Of a stretch of 10,673 nucleotides of DNA, positions 6,437 to 10,673 are shown one piece after another. The position numbers and the translations under genes were made by a program. A model generated the notes under the pieces. It made no database searches and was not told where the DNA came from. It saw nothing but the letters and a program-made list of their open reading frames with translations. The stretch is from Desulfomicrobium sp. (GTDB lineage Bacteria > Desulfobacterota > Desulfovibrionia > Desulfovibrionales > Desulfomicrobiaceae): positions 1-10,673 of the forward strand of contig DPKT01000183.1 in the NCBI GenBank assembly GCA_003542385.1, read 5' to 3'. Every line of letters starts with the position of its first letter. Position 1 is the stretch's first letter.

Positions 6437-6823
6437 GCGGGGCTCCCTGTTGGGGTGGACAGTCTTTGCGACCGTATCATGCGCCTTCACAGGATTGAAC
6501 AATTATTTGCGGGCGGAATGGGCGGCGCCTGTCGCTTCGCCGAGTGGAGCGGCGGGCCGGGGGCAGGGGAGAGGCGGGTCGCGGGCATCTTTTTTTCGTT
6601 CGGCGTAAAGCTTGTTTTGCAAAATTGTCATTATTCTCCTGTTTATTTCGGAAATGTCGGTATTGCATATTTCAAAAATGTAATCTAAGGAGACGCCCAG
6701 CAGCACGCCGCAAGGGATTTCAACAGGTTGTCTCTGTGGCACCCGAATTGCTAACTCTTCAGTCATCCGCAACCAAGAGTCTGCACCGCAGAACGCATAC
6801 ATCAACATGTCCTGGAGGATATC
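6437..6823. other. Intergenic control region between EAL-HDOD and glnN (387 bases, no convincing gene)
   Basis: The stretch divides into three. Nearest the EAL-HDOD gene is GC-rich sequence with a G-run tract at 6554-6585 (five runs of three or more G) followed by T7 at 6590-6596. The middle part (about 6587-6690) is distinctly AT-rich against the GC-rich surroundings. It holds small palindromes: TTTTGCAAAA at 6615-6624 and ATTTCGGAAAT at 6645-6655. These lie about 80-125 bases upstream of the -24 element of the glnN promoter, the usual distance for sites of sigma-54 activators. The last part contains that promoter and a leader of about 60 bases with the glnN ribosome site. A 42-codon frame on the minus strand (6503-6631) with an AGGAG site is possible but not convincing as a gene. 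Confidence 0.6.
6737..6752 (+). promoter_or_regulatory. Sigma-54 (-24/-12) promoter of glnN
   Basis: TGGCACCCGAATTGCT matches the RpoN consensus TGGCACGNNNNTTGCW with a single mismatch. The GG (6738-6739) and GC (6750-6751) doublets are exactly 12 bases apart. Transcription would begin near 6763, about 60 bases before the glnN start. Such promoters need an enhancer-binding activator. NtrC or a relative is expected for a glutamine synthetase gene, but the activator is an inference. Confidence 0.85.
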
Positions 6824-9010
6824 ATGAACGGACTTACGGCCCGTCGGGACGCCATCAAGGCCATCACCGACTATAAACCCATGCATGCCCCCCTGAACTT
6901 CAGCGAAACGTCCCCGACGCAGGTTTTCGGCAGCAATGTCTTCAATGACAGCGTCATGCGCGAGCGCCTGCCCAAGAACGTCTACAAGTCCCTGAAGAAG
7001 ACCATCGAGCTGGGGGAGAAGCTGGATGCGTCCGTGGCCGACGTGGTCGCCAACGCCATGAAGGACTGGGCCATCGAGAAGGGCGCCACCCATTTCACCC
7101 ACGTCTTCTATCCGCTGACCGGGCTGACCGCCGAAAAGCATGATTCCTTCCTGACCCCCGACGGCAAGGGCGGCGCCGTGGCCGAGTTCAGCGGCAAGAT
7201 GCTCATCCAGGGCGAGCCCGACGCCTCCAGCTTCCCCTCCGGCGGATTGCGCGCCACCTTTGAAGCCCGCGGCTACACCGCTTGGGATGTGACCAGCCCG
7301 GCCTTCATTCTGGAAAATCCCAATGGAACATTTTTGTGCATTCCCACGGCCTTCGTGTCCTGGACCGGCGAGGCCCTGGACAAGAAGACCCCGCTCCTGC
7401 GTTCCATGCAGGCCCTGAACAAGCAGGCCAAGCGCGTCCTGAAGCTCTTCGGCGTCGAGACCAAGCTGCCCATCACCAGCTACGCCGGCCCCGAGCAGGA
7501 ATATTTCCTCATCGACCGCAACTTCGTCTTCGCCCGTCCCGACATACTGATTGCCGGCCGCAGCCTGTTCGGCGCCAAGCCGCCCAAGGGCCAGGAGTTC
7601 GAGGACCAGTATTTCGGCGTCGTGCCGCGCCGCGTCCTGTCCTTCATGATGGAAGTGGACCGCGAACTCTTCAAGCTCGGCGTCCCGGTCAAGACCCGCC
7701 ACAACGAAGTGGCCCCCAGCCAGTTCGAGATCGCGCCCATCTACGAGCAGGGCAACCTGGCCACGGACCACAACCAGCTGGTCATGACGGTCCTGCGCAG
7801 CGTGGCCAAGCGCTACGGCATGGTCTGCCTGCTGCACGAGAAGCCCTTCGCCGGCATCAACGGCTCGGGCAAGCACCTCAACTACTCCATCGGCAACGAC
7901 GAGGTCGGCTGCCTGTTCGATCCCGGCGACACGCCCCATGACAACGCCCAGTTCCTGGTCTTCTGCGCCGCCGCCATCCGCGCCGTGCACAAGTACGGCC
8001 CGCTGCTGCGCGCCACCGTGGCCAGCGCCTCCAACGACCACCGTCTCGGCGCCAACGAGGCCCCGCCGGCCATCATGTCCGTCTACCTGGGCGACCAGCT
8101 GACCGACGTCTTCGAGCAGTTCAAGAAGGGCGAAGTGAAGGGTTCCAAGCAGAAGGGCGTCATGCACATCGGCGTCGACACGCTGCCCCCGCTGCCCATG
8201 GATCCGGGCGACCGCAACCGCACCAGCCCCTTCGCCTTCACCGGCAACCGCTTCGAGTTCCGCGCCGTGGGCTCCTCCATGTCCATCGCCGGCTCCCAGG
8301 TGGCCCTGAACACCATGATGGCCGAGTCCCTGGACTACATCGCCACGGAGCTGGAAAAGGCCACGGGCGGCAAGAAGGCCAAGCTCAACGCCGCCGTGCA
8401 GGAACTGCTGCAGAAGCTCATGGTCGAGCACGAGGCCGTCATCTTCAACGGCGACGGCTACTCCGAGGAATGGCACAAGGAAGCCGAGCGCCGCGGTCTG
8501 GCCAACCTGAAGGCCACCCCCGACGCGCTGCCCATGCTGTCCGCGCCCACGACCATCGAGCTGTTCACCAAGTACGGCGTCCTGACCGAAGCCGAGCTGC
8601 GCTCCCGCGAAGAGATCTACCTGGAGCAGTACTGCAAGACCGTCGAGACCGAGGCCAACCTCATGCTGCGCATGGCCAAGACCGTCATCTTCCCGGCCTC
8701 CTTCCGCTACCAGAACGAGCTGGCCCAGGCCTGCGCGAACCTGCAGGCCATCGGCAAGGAATTCGGCACCACGACCCTCGACCAGCTGACCACCAACCTG
8801 CGCGCCATGCAGAAGGTCACCTATGAACTGGAGGCCCTGCTGGAGAACGGCGACAAGGGTTCCTCGACCCTGGAGCACGCCCGCTACTTCCAGAAGACCA
8901 TCCTGCCGGCCATGGGCGAAGTGCGGAAGCACGCGGACCTGCTGGAGACCCTCGTCGCCGACGACCTCTGGACCCTGCCCAGCTACATGGAGATGCTCTT
9001 CATCAGATAA
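6824..9010 (+). CDS. glnN: Glutamine synthetase type III
   Basis: It condenses ammonia and glutamate to glutamine using ATP, in the cytoplasm. At 728 residues it is a GSIII rather than the approximately 470-residue GSI. It begins with the GSIII-type N-terminal region (QVFGSNVFNDSVMRERLP) and contains FPSGGLRATFEARGYTAWD. The synthetase core follows: GPEQEYF with metal-binding glutamates (222-228), HNEVAPSQFEIAP, DHNQLVM, HEKPFAGINGSGKHLNYS (K350, H351 in the ammonium/glutamate region), NDHRLGANEAPPA, NRTSPFAF (465-472) and FEFRAVGSS (from 477). GSIII enzymes are dodecamers and lack the adenylylated tyrosine loop of GSI. The ATG at 6824 has TGGAGG at 6813-6818. A sigma-54 promoter lies 70-90 bases upstream, pointing to control by nitrogen supply. 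The gene is monocistronic, ending at its own terminator. Codon use is strongly biased to C/G endings, as for a highly expressed gene. Confidence 0.97.
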   Translation: MNGLTARRDAIKAITDYKPMHAPLNFSETSPTQVFGSNVFNDSVMRERLPKNVYKSLKKTIELGEKLDASVADVVANAMKDWAIEKGATHFTHVFYPLTGLTAEKHDSFLTPDGKGGAVAEFSGKMLIQGEPDASSFPSGGLRATFEARGYTAWDVTSPAFILENPNGTFLCIPTAFVSWTGEALDKKTPLLRSMQALNKQAKRVLKLFGVETKLPITSYAGPEQEYFLIDRNFVFARPDILIAGRSLFGAKPPKGQEFEDQYFGVVPRRVLSFMMEVDRELFKLGVPVKTRHNEVAPSQFEIAPIYEQGNLATDHNQLVMTVLRSVAKRYGMVCLLHEKPFAGINGSGKHLNYSIGNDEVGCLFDPGDTPHDNAQFLVFCAAAIRAVHKYGPLLRATVASASNDHRLGANEAPPAIMSVYLGDQLTDVFEQFKKGEVKGSKQKGVMHIGVDTLPPLPMDPGDRNRTSPFAFTGNRFEFRAVGSSMSIAGSQVALNTMMAESLDYIATELEKATGGKKAKLNAAVQELLQKLMVEHEAVIFNGDGYSEEWHKEAERRGLANLKATPDALPMLSAPTTIELFTKYGVLTEAELRSREEIYLEQYCKTVETEANLMLRMAKTVIFPASFRYQNELAQACANLQAIGKEFGTTTLDQLTTNLRAMQKVTYELEALLENGDKGSSTLEHARYFQKTILPAMGEVRKHADLLETLVADDLWTLPSYMEMLFIR

Positions 9011-9100
9011 CCCTTTTCCGCCGAACCGGCCTGTCGAAGCGCATCCTCCCCTCGCCAGGTTCTTCGCCGAAAACCGGCCGGTTCCGGAAACTCCTCCTTA

Positions 9101-9130
9101 GGCCGCCCCTCACGGGGCGGCCGTTTTTTT
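9101..9130 (+). terminator. Intrinsic terminator of glnN
   Basis: GGCCGCCCC (9101-9109) pairs perfectly with GGGGCGGCC (9114-9122) across a TCAC loop, followed by G and seven T residues (9124-9130). It is a classic rho-independent terminator 90 bases after the glnN stop. A further self-complementary AACCGGCCGGTT lies just before it (9072-9083). Confidence 0.95.
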
Positions 9131-9146
9131 CGGCGCAGGCCCCGCG

Positions 9147-9175
9147 TTGACGGCGCGCACGGCTGTGTCTAGATA
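9147..9175 (+). promoter_or_regulatory. Candidate sigma-70 promoter of the AI-2E-family gene
   Basis: TTGACG at 9147-9152 (5/6 match to the -35 box) is followed after 17 bases by TAGATA at 9170-9175 (weak -10). It lies just behind the glnN terminator and would start transcription near 9182, about 30 bases before the next gene. Position and spacing support it more than the -10 match. Confidence 0.5.
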
Positions 9176-9211
9176 ACCGGAAGCCCATTTCCACCCCGAG
9201 CGAGCAAAAAA

Positions 9212-10270
9212 ATGGAAATCCTGCGCAAGTGGCTGCACACGGTCTTCTCGGACACGCAGCTTGTCATCCTCCTGCTGGTCCTGGCCATCTGCACGGCCGT
9301 CGTCCTGTCCGTCGGCAACCTCCTGGCGCCGGTCATCGCCAGCGTGGTCATCGCCTTCCTCCTGGAGGGGCTGGTGCGCATCCTGGAGCGTTTCCGCTGC
9401 CCGCGCATGCTGGCCGTGGCCCTCGTCTTCGGGCTCTTCATGCTCTTCCTGGCCGTGCTGCTCCTGGCCCTGATCCCGCTGCTGGCCAGGCAGATCACGG
9501 ACCTCATCGAGAACATCCCGTACATCGTGGCCCAGGGCCAGACCGCCCTGGAATACCTGCCCCGGAAATACCCCTTCTTCACCGAGGCGCAGATCCAGGC
9601 CATCGTGGACTCCGTGACCGTGCAGTTCTCCCAGATCGGCCAGAAGGTCCTGGCCTTCTCGCTCTCGTCGGTGCGCTCGGTCTTCTCCTTCGTGGTCTAC
9701 CTCGTGCTCATGCCCATCCTCGTGTTCTTCTTCCTCAAGGACAAGCGCGTCATCCTCGAATGGCTGAGCGGCTTCCTGCCCGCGGACCACACCCTGGCCA
9801 GCAAGGTCTGGACGGACTTCAAGACCCAGGCCGGCAACTACGTGCGCGGCAGGATCTGGGAAGTGCTCATCGTCTGGGCCGCGACCTACGCCTGCTTCCT
9901 GCTCTTCGGCCTGGACTACGCCATGCTCCTGAGCCTGCTGGTGGGCCTGTCCGTCATCATCCCGTACATCGGGGCCGTGGTGGTGGTCGTGCCTGTGCTG
10001 ATCATCGGCTACATCCAGTGGGGTCTGAGTGCGCAGTTCACCTGGGCCATGGTCACATACCTGCTGATCCAGCTCCTGGACGCCAACCTCCTGGTGCCCC
10101 TGCTCCTGTCCGGGGCCGTGAACCTGCACCCCGTGGCCTCCATCACGGCCATCCTCGTCTTCGGCGGCATCTGGGGCGTGTGGGGCGTCTTCTTCGCCAT
10201 CCCCCTGGCCTCGCTGGTGCAGTCGGTGCTGGAGGCCTGGAGGTTCCAGCGCCTGGGCGTGGCGGAGTAA
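9212..10270 (+). CDS. AI-2E/PerM-family multi-pass membrane protein
   Basis: The 352-residue product is an integral inner-membrane protein of the AI-2E transporter (PF01594, formerly UPF0118) family. Members have been linked to autoinducer-2 export and to ion/proton antiport, and most are uncharacterised, so the substrate is unknown. Hydrophobic segments lie at about 16-35, 38-55, 65-92, 145-172, 212-232, 235-265 and 270-345 (the last holding more than one). Family landmarks are the LIPLLARQI stretch after the third segment, a hydrophilic region (about 95-145), the SVIIPYIGAVVVVVPVL segment, and the C-terminal run QLLDANLLVPLLLSGAVNLHPV and IWGVWGVFFAIPLASLV. Translation starts at ATG 9212 behind a weak GAGCGAG site. 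A TAA at 10268-10270 ends it. The same frame then stays open to the start of the downstream kinase gene (see the repeat at 10277-10308). Confidence 0.9.
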   Translation: MEILRKWLHTVFSDTQLVILLLVLAICTAVVLSVGNLLAPVIASVVIAFLLEGLVRILERFRCPRMLAVALVFGLFMLFLAVLLLALIPLLARQITDLIENIPYIVAQGQTALEYLPRKYPFFTEAQIQAIVDSVTVQFSQIGQKVLAFSLSSVRSVFSFVVYLVLMPILVFFFLKDKRVILEWLSGFLPADHTLASKVWTDFKTQAGNYVRGRIWEVLIVWAATYACFLLFGLDYAMLLSLLVGLSVIIPYIGAVVVVVPVLIIGYIQWGLSAQFTWAMVTYLLIQLLDANLLVPLLLSGAVNLHPVASITAILVFGGIWGVWGVFFAIPLASLVQSVLEAWRFQRLGVAE

Positions 10271-10276
10271 ACAATA

Positions 10277-10308
10277 GGTCCCATGGGCCCCATGGGTCCT
10301 ATGGGACC
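10277..10308 (+). repeat. Nine-base tandem repeat that also forms a near-perfect hairpin
   Basis: Three nine-base units (10277-10285, 10286-10294, 10295-10303) and a five-base partial unit share the pattern GGnCCnATG. The array is also an imperfect inverted repeat: the outer GGTCCCAT and ATGGGACC pair perfectly over 8 bp, and most of the inner positions pair too (28 of 32 bases equal their own reverse complement). It lies six bases after the AI-2E-family stop codon and 24 bases before the kinase start. Read in the frame of the preceding gene it encodes Gly-Pro-Met repeats. It has no T tract, so a terminator role is unlikely. Confidence 0.75.
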
Positions 10309-10332
10309 AAAATCACCAAACAAGGAAACCCG

Positions 10333-10673
10333 ATGAAATACGACGTCTACGGCCTCGGCAACGCCCTGGTGGATATGGAATTCGAAGTCTCCGACGCCTT
10401 CCTGCAGACCATGGGCGTGGAGAAGGGCTTCATGACCCTGGTCGACGAAGACCGCCAGTTCGAGCTGCTCGAATACCTGCGCGGCGAGCGCAGCGCGCGC
10501 TCGGGCGGCGGCTCGGCGGCCAACACCGTGGTGGCCAACGCCCTGTTCGGCGGCCGCTCCTTTTACACCTGCCTGGTCAGCAACGACGAGATGGGCGACT
10601 TCTACACCCAGGAGCTGGCCCGGGCCGGCGTGGACACCAACCTGGCCGAGCGCCGGGCCGAGGGCGTCACGGG
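10333..10673 (+). CDS. PfkB-family kinase, adenosine kinase-like (3' truncated by window edge)
   Basis: The first 113 residues of a ribokinase/PfkB-family enzyme are present; full members have about 310-340 residues. They phosphorylate a sugar or nucleoside with ATP in the cytoplasm. Visible family features are the opening strand YGLGNALVDMEFEVSD (6-21), then EKGFMTLVDED, the substrate-binding GGGSAANT glycine motif (58-65), a FGGRSFYTCLVSNDEMGDFY segment (72-91), and the AGVDT stretch that precedes the lid region. The exact pattern resembles proteins annotated as adenosine kinase in Proteobacteria, but the ATP-site motif and catalytic aspartate lie beyond the window, so the substrate is left open. 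ATG 10333 has AAGGA at 10322-10326. The start codon overlaps, as ATGA, a TGA of the frame that continues from the preceding gene, so co-transcription with the AI-2E-family gene is likely. Confidence 0.9.
   Translation, partial: MKYDVYGLGNALVDMEFEVSDAFLQTMGVEKGFMTLVDEDRQFELLEYLRGERSARSGGGSAANTVVANALFGGRSFYTCLVSNDEMGDFYTQELARAGVDTNLAERRAEGVT

Noticed and set aside
6437..6502. TTG start 22 codons upstream for the EAL-HDOD gene
   Set aside because: Rare start codon without a ribosome site. The ATG at 6434-6436 has AGGGAG six bases upstream and begins right before the conserved domain.
5249..6688. A 479-codon plus-strand frame opposite the EAL-HDOD gene
   Set aside because: Composition is Gly/Gln/Val/Arg-rich shadow sequence, and it runs over the intergenic control region. 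The minus-strand gene has clear domains and a ribosome site.
6685..6736. AAGGAG-like site at 6687-6692 suggesting a small plus-strand gene before glnN
   Set aside because: No start codon at a usable distance, and the stretch runs into the sigma-54 promoter.
6503..8932. An 809-codon open frame on the minus strand opposite glnN
   Set aside because: It mirrors the third-position GC bias of glnN, gives a low-complexity G/H/V/L/Q-rich product and crosses the sigma-54 promoter region. glnN on the plus strand is unmistakable.
10009..10323. Minus-strand frame beginning with collagen-like GPIGPMGPMGPI
   Set aside because: Apart from the repeat it is antisense to the AI-2E-family gene. In this frame the repeat units differ by amino-acid changes, whereas on the plus strand all differences are synonymous.
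1..10673. Search by eye for mobile elements, CRISPR arrays, tRNA/rRNA genes and defence systems
   Set aside because: No transposase, integrase, terminal repeats, spacer-repeat pattern or RNA gene signature was seen. All large frames belong to recognised housekeeping or common families with uniform base composition.

Overview
The window is GC-rich, tightly packed chromosomal DNA. It carries ordinary core genes: proline and NAD biosynthesis, glycogen breakdown, glutamine synthesis, methionine sulfoxide repair and a PfkB-family kinase. Gene content, codon bias, a sigma-54 promoter in front of a type III glutamine synthetase, and a degenerate EAL plus HDOD protein all fit a Gram-negative bacterium of the Desulfovibrionales type (Desulfomicrobium/Desulfovibrio-like). 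That placement is an inference from gene content, not from a marker gene. I see no phage, transposon, CRISPR array, rRNA or tRNA.

Layout. (1) Positions 2-1365, plus strand: a compact operon with the 3' end of proA, overlapping nadD, and a small Dabb-domain protein. A symmetric 15-bp stem terminator closes it and also serves the convergent gene that follows. (2) Positions 1431-2624, minus strand: a membrane-anchored 3D-domain protein and, upstream of it, an exported MsrB. Between them are a hairpin and an inverted repeat. (3) Positions 2625-2740: the divergent msrB/glgP control region, with a perfect 8-2-8 palindrome. (4) Positions 2741-5191, plus strand: glgP, whose stop codon lies three bases from the stop of the convergent EAL-HDOD gene (5195-6436, minus). 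(5) Positions 6437-6823: a 387-base intergenic region with a G-run tract, an AT-rich block with small palindromes, and a near-consensus sigma-54 promoter for glnN. (6) Positions 6824-9130: glnN (GSIII) and a strong terminator. (7) Positions 9147-10673: a sigma-70-type promoter, an AI-2E/PerM-family membrane protein, a 9-nt repeat/hairpin, and the 5' end of a PfkB-family kinase.

Functionally the window is a set of small independent transcription units rather than one system. Nitrogen assimilation (glnN) looks sigma-54/activator controlled. GlgP would mobilise storage glucan. MsrB acts outside the cytoplasm.

No undescribed multi-gene system is apparent. The least expected detail is downstream of the AI-2E-family gene. 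The frame reopens right after its TAA stop, encodes Gly-Pro-Met repeats whose units differ only at synonymous positions, and ends in a TGA that overlaps the kinase start codon as ATGA.
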